A DNA stretch of 32,114 bases from an uncultured Clostridium sp. (GCA_946538835.1 CAMNGZ010000008.1:1-32114); one strand, 5' to 3'; numbered from the stretch's first letter, positions 8,019 through 18,459 are shown. Notes: a model not told the origin generated them from the sequence alone. Made by a program: numbers and translations.

Positions 8019-10358
8019 ATGATTAGAGAAGGATATATTATTTCAACAAATAGTTTTAAACATAATTTCTTGAAGGAACTAGCCTTAGAAAAAGGCTTCT
8101 TAAATTATAAATTTTTGACTAAACAAGCATTCATTACTGCCATTCTTGGTAATATTACTGAAGATGGTATCATTTATTTATCTAATAAAGAAGATGTTAA
8201 GAATGTATATAATGCGGTTGAATATATTAAATATTTACCTTTCATTGAAAATGTTCAATATAAATCTACTAAGTTAAATTTCTTAAAGAAATTAAAAATA
8301 GATCTTATTCAAAAAGGATATTATGTTTATGATTCTTTATTAATAAAAATGTTAAACGAGAATAATATCACTTTTATTAACACAACCAAAGATAAAACAT
8401 TAGATTATGTTTTAAAGAAGCTTGATAACAAGAATATATACTTTGAAAATTTTAAAGAAGATGAACATGATATTTCCTATTATCCTTTTAGAACTATTGA
8501 AAGTGAAATGAATTTCGTTTTTAAGTCTATTATTGATTTAATAAATAATAATGTAGCCTATAAAGATATAAAATTATGTAATTTAAATAGTGATTACACA
8601 TTCTTATTAAATCGTTTATCTGATTCCTTAAAGTTACCGATTAGTCTTCCTAAAGAGAATAATGTATTAACTAGAAGTAGTGCTAAGCTTTTTATGTCGC
8701 TACTTGATAAATATGATTCATTTGATTCACTATTTGCTGATTTAAAAGGTAAAATTAGTGATAATGATTATCAAGATTATTTAAATTTGTGTAATTCGTT
8801 TGACCAATTCTTATATAAACCTATTGAGGTTAAGGGATATATTCAATATAAGTTAGAAAATATGTCATTTAAATCAGATAGATTTACAGAATCAATTGAA
8901 TTAATTTCATTATCTGATTTAAAGGATTACAAAGATAAATATGTTTTTTTATTAAATTTTGATGTTAATGTACCTACTGTAGTTAAAGATAATGGTTATT
9001 TGACTGATATTGAGTTTGATGAATTAAAGATATCTACATCACTAGAAAAGAGCACTTTAAATAAATCAGAACTAATTGATACTATTAAGAGTATCAAGAA
9101 TTTAAATATTACTTTCTCCAAAACTCACGCATTTAATAATGCGATTGAATCAGGTCTTGTAAAAGAATTAAATCTAGAAAGTAAAGAATATAAAAATGAA
9201 TATGGAATTGATTTAGTAACTGATAGCTTGAATCTTGCAAGAAGCTTAGATAATTATATGAAATATGGAGAGCGTGATTATTATATAGATAACGCATTTG
9301 ATATTAAATATGATTCTTATGATAATCAGTTTACAGGATTATCAAGTGATAATATTAAAAAGATGTTATCTCGTCCTTTTGGTCTTGCGTATACGTCTAT
9401 GGATTCATTCTATGACTGCAAATTCAAATTCTATCTTCAAAAAATCTTAAAGATAGATAAATTTGAGGATAGTCTTCAAATTTCACTTGGTAATATTGCG
9501 CACAAGATATTTGAAGATAGTTATGACCCTTCATTTGATTTTGATGCATCTTTAAATAGCGCAATTGATGAGATGCTAAATAAAGATTCAAGAGAAAATA
9601 AAGAATTAACAAATAAAGAAAAATTTTATATCAATAGAATGGTTAAGGTTGTTAAAGAAGCAATCGTTTCTAATAAGGCTCATGAAGAAGCTTCTAAGCT
9701 TCAAAAGGTTTTAACAGAAAATAAATTTGATGTTAAAATTGATGATTTTGTATATTTTACTGGTAAGATTGATAAGATTTTATATAACGAAGAAGAAAAG
9801 AAATTTGTGGTAATCGACTATAAAACAGGAACAAAAAAAGCTATTCTAGATAATCTTAAGGATGGAAAAAATACTCAATTACCAAGTTACTTATATTTAA
9901 TTAAGAATGGTACTAATAAGAATGTTGATTTATCTAGCTACAAGCCTATTGGTATGTATCTTGAACATATAAATATCAACAAGAATGATTTAATTGATGA
10001 CTTTAAATTAAAAGGATACACATCTATATTAAAAGATGATGAAGAATTACTTGATCTTTCCTATACAAACATAAAATTTAAAAAAGATAATATTCCTTAT
10101 TCAAACAGCGAACCTTATTTAATTGATGATTCTGAATTTGAAAAGACTATCGATTTAATTAGTAAAAACATCAATAATTTTATAAAAGAATATAGGAAAG
10201 CTAATTTTGAAATTAAATATACAGAACTCGATGATGATACTCCTTGTAAGCTTTGCAAATATGAGGATGTATGTTTCAAGACTGTTATGAATAAAAATAA
10301 GCTCGTAAGTGATCCATTTAAATTAAAGAGTAAGAAAAAAAATGAGGAGGAAGAATAA
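8019..10358 (+). CDS. addB: AddB-like ATP-dependent nuclease subunit B (PD-(D/E)XK nuclease, Fe-S cluster)
   Basis: C-terminal FVVIDYKTGTKK nuclease motif, Cys set SFYDCKFKFYL ... CKLCKYEDVC, and overlap with addA. Confidence 0.85.
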   Translation: MIREGYIISTNSFKHNFLKELALEKGFLNYKFLTKQAFITAILGNITEDGIIYLSNKEDVKNVYNAVEYIKYLPFIENVQYKSTKLNFLKKLKIDLIQKGYYVYDSLLIKMLNENNITFINTTKDKTLDYVLKKLDNKNIYFENFKEDEHDISYYPFRTIESEMNFVFKSIIDLINNNVAYKDIKLCNLNSDYTFLLNRLSDSLKLPISLPKENNVLTRSSAKLFMSLLDKYDSFDSLFADLKGKISDNDYQDYLNLCNSFDQFLYKPIEVKGYIQYKLENMSFKSDRFTESIELISLSDLKDYKDKYVFLLNFDVNVPTVVKDNGYLTDIEFDELKISTSLEKSTLNKSELIDTIKSIKNLNITFSKTHAFNNAIESGLVKELNLESKEYKNEYGIDLVTDSLNLARSLDNYMKYGERDYYIDNAFDIKYDSYDNQFTGLSSDNIKKMLSRPFGLAYTSMDSFYDCKFKFYLQKILKIDKFEDSLQISLGNIAHKIFEDSYDPSFDFDASLNSAIDEMLNKDSRENKELTNKEKFYINRMVKVVKEAIVSNKAHEEASKLQKVLTENKFDVKIDDFVYFTGKIDKILYNEEEKKFVVIDYKTGTKKAILDNLKDGKNTQLPSYLYLIKNGTNKNVDLSSYKPIGMYLEHININKNDLIDDFKLKGYTSILKDDEELLDLSYTNIKFKKDNIPYSNSEPYLIDDSEFEKTIDLISKNINNFIKEYRKANFEIKYTELDDDTPCKLCKYEDVCFKTVMNKNKLVSDPFKLKSKKKNEEEE

Positions 10359-13300
10359 TGCCATTTACATTAAGCCAACAAGAAGCATTAAAGATATTGG
10401 ATAAGAATACAATTGTATCTGCTGGTGCAGGTAGTGGAAAAACTGCAGTTCTAACTGAACGTATCAAACGTATCATAGAGTCTGGCGTTTCACCTCTTGA
10501 AATACTTGTCTTAACATTTACGAAAAATGCTGCTAATGAAATGAAGTCAAGAGTTAAAAAAGCTATTTTGGCTGATGATAAACTAGCTTATTTAGCACCA
10601 CTTGTTGAACAAAGTGATATTTCGACTATTGACGCATTTACAATAGCTATTTGTAAAAAATATTTTAACATATTAGATTTAAGACCTGATGCAAACATTA
10701 TTGATCAAAATGTACTAGGTTTAGTTAAAAAAGATATTATGGATTCTATATTTGAATCTTTATATAAAGAAGAGGATGAAGATTTTTTAAGTTATTTAAA
10801 AGAATTTACGACTAAAGATGACACTGAAATAAAAAACACAATTTTTAATATCGCGTCAAAAATCGAATTAATTGATGATAGCTTAGGTTTTATAAATTCT
10901 AGTTACGAAACTTATACTAGTGATGAGTTCTATGATAAGTTAAAAAATGATATGATGGATTTTTTAAAATACAAATTATCTCTTATAAAAGATAAATTAA
11001 AATTTATTAGAACTCCATTTAGTTTTTCTCAAAAAACTATTGAAGATATCGATATGTCTATTTTAAAAATTAATAATATTTCTACATATGATGATGTTAA
11101 AGACTTTGTAACAACATTTAAACTCCCTAAAAAACCAAATAAAAAAGATGGAGAGGTTGAAGAAAAGTTTGAAGATATAAGAAAAAAACTATCAAGTGGA
11201 GATTTGGCTGATATCAAGCCATTAGTAGAATATGAAAATATGGATTCGTTAATTGAGGCCTTAGCAGTAAAAAAAAGCTATATTAGAATGTATCAAAAAA
11301 TTCTTAAAGAATTCTTTATAAGAATTGAGAATTATAAAGAAGAACATAATGTATATACTTTTGGTGATCTAGCTAAGAAAGCTTTATATCTTGTAAGAAA
11401 TAATAGTGATGTTAGAGAAGAACTTAAGAATAAATATAAATATATTTTATTAGATGAATATCAAGATACTAGTGATTTCCAAGAAGGATTACTATATGCA
11501 ATTTCTAACAACAATATGTATATGGTAGGTGATATTAAACAATCTATTTATCGTTTTCGTAATGCTAATCCTGACTTATTTAAAACCAAATACAACACTT
11601 TTAGCAAGCGTTATACAGATGAAGATCCTGTAAAAGGTACTACGATGCCTAGTGAATTAGGATATCGAATTGATATGATTAAAAACTTTAGATCTCGAAG
11701 CGAGGTTTTAGAGGATATTAACACTATCTTTGATCCAATTATGACTAATGATTATGGTGATGCTGATTATTCAAAGGCTCATCGTATGGTTTATGGTAAC
11801 ACTGATTATTCTAATCATACATTTAATTATAACCATCATATGGATATCTTAACTTACAAAGTACCTACTATAGATGATGATGGTAATGAGATTAAATTTG
11901 AATTTAAGAATGAAGAAATTGAAGCATTTATTTGTGCTCGTGATATCTTAAAAAAGCTTAATGACAATTATATGGTATATGATAGAGATTTAGAATCTAA
12001 AGAAAGAAAGGCTACATATAAGGACTTTGCGATTTTAATTGATAGAGAGACTTCATATGATACATATAGAAAAGTGTTTGATTATTTTGGTATTCCACTT
12101 TCTGTTAATCAAGATATAGATATTGCAAAAGATCAAACAACATATATCTTATCTAATATGATTAATTTAATTTCTTTATCATGCGATAGAGCGTTTGCAA
12201 ATACAGATTATATTCATTCATTTTTATCGCTAGCTAGAAGTTTCTTATTTAGAATGAAAGATGATGAAATATTTACTATCGTTAAAAATAAAGATATGAA
12301 TAATCCAATTTCTCAAATTGGTTTAGAATTAAATAAATTAATTGATGTAGAATCTAATTCTAACATCTATTTAAAAGCTTTAAATCGTTTCAATTTCTTT
12401 AAAAAATTATCTACTACAAATGATATTGTGAATAAAGAACATGAGGCTGAATATTTCTATAATACAATCGTATCATTAGATTCTATCAATTATAGTTTTG
12501 ACAAGATTGCGTCATATTTTAAGGAAACTCTAGATAATGATAGCAAGATTAAATATAAGCTAGATCACTCGTTAGAAAATGGTGTCAAGCTTATGAATAT
12601 TCACAAGTCTAAAGGTCTTGAATTCCCTATATGTTATTTCGTTGGATTAGCTGTAAAGCCTAACTTAAAAGATGAATCTGAGGCTGTATTTGATACAACT
12701 TATGGCTATTTATATAAGAAAACGCATGAGGAAGAAAAAGATATTCTTAACATTAATTCAATCTTAACTAACTATAAGCTATCTAAATTAAGAAAGAGTG
12801 AAAGACTTCGTCTATTCTATGTCGGACTTACTCGTGCTAAGGAAAAGATGATTTTAATAACTCCTGATTTTACGGAGAATTCAATCATTTCTAAAGATAA
12901 TTGTGCTACATTTTCTGATTATTTAGCTTATGATTATAATGAGACAAGAGTTAGTAGTGAATTTAGGTCTCTTGGCCAATACATTAAAGAAGTTAGCCTT
13001 GATTCTTTAAAGCTTACTAAAGAATATGATTTAAAGAAGAATAAGACTCTTGATATTAATTTTAAAGCTACACCTAAATATCAAACAATGCCACAAGTGT
13101 CATTAGTAGAAAAGGAGAAGGTATCTAAGACTGTATCACATTTAAAAGATAAGAATGATACATATATTATGAATCTTGGTACAAAAGTTCATGAGGTTAT
13201 GGAATCTCTTGATTTTAAGAACCCAAAGATTGATTCTCTAAATTTAACTAATGATATAAAAGATATTGTGAATAATGTTTTATCTAATCCATTATTTTCA

Positions 13301-13564
13301 AATATTAAAGATGCGAATACATATCACGAGTTAGAATTCTCATTTGATTCTAATAATATTCATTATGATGGTATCATTGATTTATTAGCTGTATATAATG
13401 ATCACGTTGATATTATTGATTACAAGCTATCAAATGTAGATAGCCCTGAATATAAGAGACAATTATCAATTTATAAAGAATATGTTAGAACTAAGACTAA
13501 TTTAAGAATTGATTGTTATCTATTAAGTTTAACTAAAAATCTAGCAAAAAAAGTAGAATGCTAG
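10358..13564 (+). CDS. addA: AddA helicase-nuclease subunit
   Basis: SAGAGSGKTAVLTERI, LLDEYQDTSDFQ, GDIKQSIYRFRNANPDLF, RLRLFYVGLTRAKEKM, and C-terminal nuclease GIIDLL...VDIIDYKLS. Confidence 0.95.
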   Translation: MPFTLSQQEALKILDKNTIVSAGAGSGKTAVLTERIKRIIESGVSPLEILVLTFTKNAANEMKSRVKKAILADDKLAYLAPLVEQSDISTIDAFTIAICKKYFNILDLRPDANIIDQNVLGLVKKDIMDSIFESLYKEEDEDFLSYLKEFTTKDDTEIKNTIFNIASKIELIDDSLGFINSSYETYTSDEFYDKLKNDMMDFLKYKLSLIKDKLKFIRTPFSFSQKTIEDIDMSILKINNISTYDDVKDFVTTFKLPKKPNKKDGEVEEKFEDIRKKLSSGDLADIKPLVEYENMDSLIEALAVKKSYIRMYQKILKEFFIRIENYKEEHNVYTFGDLAKKALYLVRNNSDVREELKNKYKYILLDEYQDTSDFQEGLLYAISNNNMYMVGDIKQSIYRFRNANPDLFKTKYNTFSKRYTDEDPVKGTTMPSELGYRIDMIKNFRSRSEVLEDINTIFDPIMTNDYGDADYSKAHRMVYGNTDYSNHTFNYNHHMDILTYKVPTIDDDGNEIKFEFKNEEIEAFICARDILKKLNDNYMVYDRDLESKERKATYKDFAILIDRETSYDTYRKVFDYFGIPLSVNQDIDIAKDQTTYILSNMINLISLSCDRAFANTDYIHSFLSLARSFLFRMKDDEIFTIVKNKDMNNPISQIGLELNKLIDVESNSNIYLKALNRFNFFKKLSTTNDIVNKEHEAEYFYNTIVSLDSINYSFDKIASYFKETLDNDSKIKYKLDHSLENGVKLMNIHKSKGLEFPICYFVGLAVKPNLKDESEAVFDTTYGYLYKKTHEEEKDILNINSILTNYKLSKLRKSERLRLFYVGLTRAKEKMILITPDFTENSIISKDNCATFSDYLAYDYNETRVSSEFRSLGQYIKEVSLDSLKLTKEYDLKKNKTLDINFKATPKYQTMPQVSLVEKEKVSKTVSHLKDKNDTYIMNLGTKVHEVMESLDFKNPKIDSLNLTNDIKDIVNNVLSNPLFSNIKDANTYHELEFSFDSNNIHYDGIIDLLAVYNDHVDIIDYKLSNVDSPEYKRQLSIYKEYVRTKTNLRIDCYLLSLTKNLAKKVEC

Positions 13565-13601
13565 AAAAAATTTTTGTATAATAATTTAGAGGTAATTAAT
13601 T

Positions 13602-14096
13602 ATGAATTATTATATTGTAGGTAAACTTTTAACAACTCATGGTCTTAAAGGTGAATTAAAGCTTCAGGTTGAAACAGATTTTGATCGTTTCAAAGAAGAT
13701 AGCCGTCTTTATATTGGCCATAAGGGCGAATATATTGAAGTTTTTGTTAAGTATGCTAAAGATTATCAAAATGGTCTTCTAATAGTTTTTAAGGATTTAG
13801 AAGATATTAATCTTGTTGAACACTTCAAAGGAGATTATTTATATATATCTGAAGAAGATCAAGGTGAAGCGCCTGAAGGTATGAATTATATTCACGACAT
13901 TATTGGTAAAAAGGTTTATAACCAAAATGGTGAATTAAAAGGTACTTGCGTGGACATGCAGGAAGGTTCTAATTCATATATGATGATTGTGTCTGACAAC
14001 AAGAAAACATATAAAATTCCTTTTATTCGTGGAGTCTTTATTAATAAGGTTGATGATGAAGGAATTCATATGAATGAAATAGAAGGATTATTCTAA
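13602..14096 (+). CDS. rimM: Ribosome maturation factor RimM
   Basis: VGKLLTTHGLKGELKL N-terminus; PRC-barrel-like C-terminus; followed by trmD. Confidence 0.92.
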   Translation: MNYYIVGKLLTTHGLKGELKLQVETDFDRFKEDSRLYIGHKGEYIEVFVKYAKDYQNGLLIVFKDLEDINLVEHFKGDYLYISEEDQGEAPEGMNYIHDIIGKKVYNQNGELKGTCVDMQEGSNSYMMIVSDNKKTYKIPFIRGVFINKVDDEGIHMNEIEGLF

Positions 14097-14824
14097 TGAA
14101 GATTAAAATAGTCACATTATTTCCTGAAATGTTTCAAGGCTTTTTAAGCGAATCAATCATAAAGAGAGCCATTGATAAAGGAAATGTTGAATTTGAAATA
14201 ATTGATTTCAGAAAATATTCTCATGATAAGCATCACCATGTTGATGATACTCCTTATGGTGGTGGTGCTGGTATGGTTCTTCGCTGTGATATCCTTGATG
14301 AATGCATCGAAGATATTAAAACACCAAAGAGCCATATCGCATTAATGAGTCCTCAAGGCGTTCAATATAATCAAGCTATGGCGAATAGATTAGCTAAAGA
14401 GGAAGAACTTATTTTAGTATGTGGTCACTATGAAGGATTTGATGAACGTGTAAGAGGTTATGTTGATGAAGAAATCTCTATGGGAGACTTCGTTCTAACT
14501 GGTGGTGAAATTCCTGCGATGGCCATAAGTGATTCTGTCACAAGATTACTTGATGGAGCTATTAGAGAAGAATCATATGAAGATGATTCTTTCTATAATG
14601 GTTTATTAGAATATCCACAATATACTCGTCCTCAAGTTTATAAAGGTGTTGAGGTACCTTTTGTGCTTCAAAACGGAGATCATGCTAAAATTAAGACATG
14701 GAGACTTAAAGAATCTTTAAGAAAGACATATTTACGTCGTCCTGATTTACTTAAAAATAGAACATTAACTAAAGAAGAAGCTAAATTATTAGCTGAAGTT
14801 AAAGATGAATTAAATAATAATTAA
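14096..14824 (+). CDS. trmD: tRNA (guanine37-N1)-methyltransferase
   Basis: MKIKIVTLFPEMF, DDTPYGGGAGMVLR, VCGHYEGFDERV, DEEISMGDFVLTGGE. Confidence 0.97.
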   Translation: MKIKIVTLFPEMFQGFLSESIIKRAIDKGNVEFEIIDFRKYSHDKHHHVDDTPYGGGAGMVLRCDILDECIEDIKTPKSHIALMSPQGVQYNQAMANRLAKEEELILVCGHYEGFDERVRGYVDEEISMGDFVLTGGEIPAMAISDSVTRLLDGAIREESYEDDSFYNGLLEYPQYTRPQVYKGVEVPFVLQNGDHAKIKTWRLKESLRKTYLRRPDLLKNRTLTKEEAKLLAEVKDELNNN

Positions 14825-14853
14825 TTCGATGCTTAATTAAATCTATAAATATT

Positions 14854-14886
14854 GGTATATGAAATCATTCATATGCCTTTTTTTAT
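14854..14886 (+). terminator. Rho-independent terminator after trmD
   Basis: GGTATATGAA-ATCA-TTCATATGCC followed by T7. Confidence 0.8.
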
Positions 14887-14921
14887 GAAAATAATATAGA
14901 AGATTTGTAAAAAATGATTTA

Positions 14922-14950
14922 TTGAAATGCATTGTGGTTTGTAATATAAT
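14922..14950 (+). promoter_or_regulatory. Sigma-A promoter upstream of the YcxB-like gene
   Basis: TTGAAA -17 nt- TATAAT. Confidence 0.7.
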
Positions 14951-15118
14951 ACATGCAACTGCTAATGGCAATTGTTTAAGAAAAGACGGGAATGTATAAA
15001 ATATAACATATAAGTTAGATCATTAATATAGAATAAATTGATTTAGAATATTTTAAATAATATTAATCAGTGTTTCATATTTTATATTTTCCACTATGAA
15101 TAATTTAGGGAGTTTATT

Positions 15119-15598
15119 ATGGTTGAAGTTTTAAGAAATAAAAAATATATAAGAAATTATACATTAGATATGCTGTGGGTGTCATGTAAGCCATTAATTA
15201 TTATTAATATTGCAATTGTACCATTTATGATTTATTTTCTTTTAGTTGGTATTTTTTCAGATAAAGAAGCATTTAATGATTTCGTTCGTTTGATTATTTG
15301 TTTCATATTGTTACTTGCAATTATTATTAGATGGTTCTTTTATTATAAAAAAATCAATTTAATGTTTTTCAATACTTGTGATGAAGATGGAAATGTTAAA
15401 GAACTTATTACACTAGAGAATGATGAATATGTTATAAATAATATTACTCATAAGACAATTAATAGAATTAAGAAGAATGAAATTAAATCTATAACTCAGA
15501 CTAAAAGAGCAATAATTATAAAAACTATATATAATCAAAAAGCTTATATTCCTAAAAATGATGAATTATTAGTTTTTTTAGGATTAAATGCGAAGTAA
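15119..15598 (+). CDS. Two-TM membrane protein with C-terminal YcxB-like/bacterial PH-like domain
   Basis: Two hydrophobic helices, then a beta-rich C-terminal region (ENDEYVINNITHKTINRIKKNEIKSITQTKRAIIIKT...KAYIPKN). Confidence 0.55.
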   Translation: MVEVLRNKKYIRNYTLDMLWVSCKPLIIINIAIVPFMIYFLLVGIFSDKEAFNDFVRLIICFILLLAIIIRWFFYYKKINLMFFNTCDEDGNVKELITLENDEYVINNITHKTINRIKKNEIKSITQTKRAIIIKTIYNQKAYIPKNDELLVFLGLNAK

Positions 15599-15602
15599 TT
15601 TT

Positions 15603-16151
15603 ATGACAAATTATAATTTTTTTAAATTTGTAACATGGTATTTTAAATATATTTCTGATTTACACTATTGTAAACCTAATAATGGAAGAATTTATATATC
15701 TAAAAAAGAACGACCAGTTTGTGTCGCATTTTCATATACTTTTTTTTAACGGTTTTTATTTTAATACCATTTAATTTTTGATTATATAGTTCCTGTATCA
15801 TTTTGTTTAATACTAACTGGAATGATTTTATTGTTAATGTCTAAATTTAGTTTGATTTATTATTTCATCCTTTATAAAAAATATAAAGATAGAAATAAAA
15901 ATCTAAACTCTAAAATTATATTTGATGAATGTGCTTTATTTGTTATCAACAAAGATATAAGCGCCATTTTATCAAAAAATTATAAATTGCATGATGTTAA
16001 ACGAAATATATTATTCGTTAAATATATTCTTATTGATAAAAATGGTAAGATAGTAAAACTAAAGGTAAAGTCTAATTTAATTTATTTAAATAAGAAAAAA
16101 ATATGTAATGTACCTTTAAAAAACAAATATGAATTAGAAGCGTTAATCTAG
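15603..16151 (+). pseudogene. Frame-disrupted two-TM membrane protein gene, similar in layout to the preceding gene
   Basis: Frame 0 opens at ATG 15603 (MTNYNFFKFVTWYFKYIS...) and stops at TAA 15747 after T8. The same frame resumes as YHLIFDYIVPVSF... to 16151. A +1 T in T8 (15740-15747) and a -1 T in T5 (15775-15779) would give one continuous ORF. Confidence 0.6.
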
Positions 16152-16200
16152 TTAAATCTATGTCTGAAGTGCATTTAAAGAGATTTTAAGCTTATGTTGG

Positions 16201-16209
16201 TGTTATAAT
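16201..16209 (+). promoter_or_regulatory. Extended -10 promoter of flavin reductase gene
   Basis: TGTTATAAT about 24 nt upstream of the ATG at 16233; SD GAGG. Confidence 0.5.
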
Positions 16210-16232
16210 ATATCTATAGACGAGGTATAATT

Positions 16233-16793
16233 ATGAGAAAAAATTTTGGACCTAAAAGTTTAACATATCCTGAACCAGTCTTTATTATTGGTACATATGA
16301 TAAAGAAGGAAAAGCTAATGCGATGAATGCTGCATGGGGTGGAATATATGATACTAATCAAATATTCTTAAGTTTCTCAAGTCACAAGACAACTGATAAT
16401 TTCAAGTTGACAAATTGCTTTACCGTATCATTTGGTACTCGTGATACAGTTTTATCATGTGACTATGTTGGTATTGTATCAGGTAATAAAGAACCTGATA
16501 AAGTTGCCAAAGCTGGTTTAACTGCTATAAAGAGTGAGTTTGTCAATGCACCATATTTTAAAGAACTTCCTGTTTCTTTAGATTGTAAAATTAAAGAATT
16601 AAAGGAAGATCAAGATGGTATTAAGGTTATTGCTGACATTTTAAATGTTTCAGCTGACGAATCTGTTCTTGAAAATGGTAAGATTGATGCTGAAAAACTA
16701 TCACCTCTTACTTATGATCCAAGCCAAAATAAATATTTTACAATCAGTGAGTTTGTAGATTACGCATTTAAATCTGGCTTAAAATTAAAATAA
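16233..16793 (+). CDS. Flavin reductase-like (FMN-binding split barrel) protein
   Basis: PEPVFIIGTYDKEGKANAMNAAWGGI...FLSFSSHKTTDNF...FTVSF, typical of the flavin-reductase-like split-barrel domain. Confidence 0.8.
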   Translation: MRKNFGPKSLTYPEPVFIIGTYDKEGKANAMNAAWGGIYDTNQIFLSFSSHKTTDNFKLTNCFTVSFGTRDTVLSCDYVGIVSGNKEPDKVAKAGLTAIKSEFVNAPYFKELPVSLDCKIKELKEDQDGIKVIADILNVSADESVLENGKIDAEKLSPLTYDPSQNKYFTISEFVDYAFKSGLKLK

Positions 16794-16800
16794 TTTCTAA

Positions 16801-16836
16801 AAGGCTTAATTTGTATTCAATTAAGTCTTTTTTTAT
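16801..16836 (+). terminator. Rho-independent terminator
   Basis: AAGGCTTAATT-TGTATTC-AATTAAGTCTT followed by T-run. Confidence 0.75.
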
Positions 16837-16886
16837 TTTACAAAATATTTATAATAAGAATTAACAAAAGAAAAGAAGGAAAGAGT

Positions 16887-18458
16887 ATGGAATTTTATAA
16901 AGATAATTACGATGCGATTGTTGTTGGCGCTTCTTTGTCAGGTATGAGCTGTGCATTAGAATTGGCTAAAAAAGATAAAAGCGTACTTGTGCTTGAAAAG
17001 CATAATTTACCAGGTGGTCTTGCGACTAGTTTTGTAAAAAATGGTCAAGAATACGAAGCTACTTTGCATGAAATGATGTCCATTGGGGAGGAGACTAAAC
17101 CACTTAAAATTAGAACTTTTTTAGAGTCTAATGGAATTCATTGTGACTGGTTAAGAGTGCCTGAAGCTTACAAATTATTTGTTCCTAAAGAAAATATTGA
17201 TATTGTTTTGCATGCGGGATGGACTGGATCAATTGAAAACAATAAGTATAAGTCTGGTAAGTTTGTGATGGCTGATGAATTAAATGAAGCTTATCCTGGA
17301 TGTAAGGATGAAGTTAATAGACTCATGAATTTATGCGCTAAGGTGTATAATTCAGTAAATGTATTATCAGTTTCAAAAGAAAGCAAACCTATGATGCTAT
17401 TAAAACATCCTGAGTTTGTAAAAACTTGTGGATATTCTACACGTGAAGTATTAGATACATTTAAATTAGCACTTCCTGTTCGTGATATTTTAAAAGCGTA
17501 TTGGATTTATGTAGGTACTCCTTTTTCGGATTTACCTTTCACAATTTATGCAGTTCTTATGGCAGATTATTTCATTGGTGGCTCTTATATTTGCAAAGAA
17601 TTTTCTCATGAGTTATCAGTTCGTATGGCTGAAAAGCTATTAGAACTTGGAGTAGATATAGAATATAATCAAGAAGTTACTAGTATTATTGTTAATAATG
17701 GTTGTGTCACTGGTGTAAAAACTAAAAGAGGAGATATTATTAATTCTAAATGCGTAGCTACATCGACTTATCCAAATAAGACATATGGTTCTTTAATTGA
17801 ACCTATTAGTGAAGTCCCAAGTGAAGCTTTTAGATTTACTAATTCAAGAAAGATAGGCTTATCATGTTTTTCTGTTTTATTAAGACTTGATAAAAAGCCT
17901 AGCGATTTAAATATTCATAATTATTCAGTGTTTTCTTCTACTAGTGAAATGGATTTAGACACTTTCTTTGAAGAAGCCAACACCAGAGGCCCTTACAATT
18001 ATTTATCAACTATTTGCCTAAATTATGCTAATGATAGTGTGGTTAAGGAAGGAGAAACTTTATTATCTATTACAACTTTACCAATGGCTGATCCATTTTT
18101 AAATATTGATCCATTTGATTATGCCAAAATAAAGAGAAAGATTGCTCAAGATATGATTGCTCGTGTATCTCATTTCTTAGGAGTTCCACTACAAAATCAT
18201 ATTATTGATATTGTGATTGAAACACCAATATCTGTAGCTCATTTTACAGGCGATTATCTTGGCAGTGTTTATGGTTATCAACACAGAATGGATGACCATA
18301 TTGTCGCAAGACTTGAGCATAATAAAGAAACTCATTTTATTAAAGGTCTAGCGTTTATTGGTGCTCATGGTGTGAGTGGAAACGGAATGAGCCCTTGTAT
18401 AACTAACGGTAGAAAGGCTGCTTATGATTTGATGGAAGATATGGGAAGGAAGAGATAG
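16887..18458 (+). CDS. Phytoene desaturase/carotenoid isomerase-like FAD-dependent oxidoreductase
   Basis: N-terminal dinucleotide-binding fold DAIVVGASLSGMSCALELAKKDKSVLVLEKHNLPGGLATSF; C-terminal GLAFIGAHGVSGNGMSPCITNGRKAA. Confidence 0.8.
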   Translation: MEFYKDNYDAIVVGASLSGMSCALELAKKDKSVLVLEKHNLPGGLATSFVKNGQEYEATLHEMMSIGEETKPLKIRTFLESNGIHCDWLRVPEAYKLFVPKENIDIVLHAGWTGSIENNKYKSGKFVMADELNEAYPGCKDEVNRLMNLCAKVYNSVNVLSVSKESKPMMLLKHPEFVKTCGYSTREVLDTFKLALPVRDILKAYWIYVGTPFSDLPFTIYAVLMADYFIGGSYICKEFSHELSVRMAEKLLELGVDIEYNQEVTSIIVNNGCVTGVKTKRGDIINSKCVATSTYPNKTYGSLIEPISEVPSEAFRFTNSRKIGLSCFSVLLRLDKKPSDLNIHNYSVFSSTSEMDLDTFFEEANTRGPYNYLSTICLNYANDSVVKEGETLLSITTLPMADPFLNIDPFDYAKIKRKIAQDMIARVSHFLGVPLQNHIIDIVIETPISVAHFTGDYLGSVYGYQHRMDDHIVARLEHNKETHFIKGLAFIGAHGVSGNGMSPCITNGRKAAYDLMEDMGRKR

Positions 18459-18459
18459 T

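Noticed and set aside
9424-11217. Minus-strand ORFs at 9424-9612 and 11029-11217
   Set aside because: Antisense shadows inside addB and addA.
14153-14335. Minus-strand ORF of 60 aa inside trmD
   Set aside because: Antisense shadow of the conserved trmD gene.
14953-14979. Tiny ORF MQLLMAIV as a leader peptide
   Set aside because: Its ATG lies upstream of the predicted TSS and has no SD.
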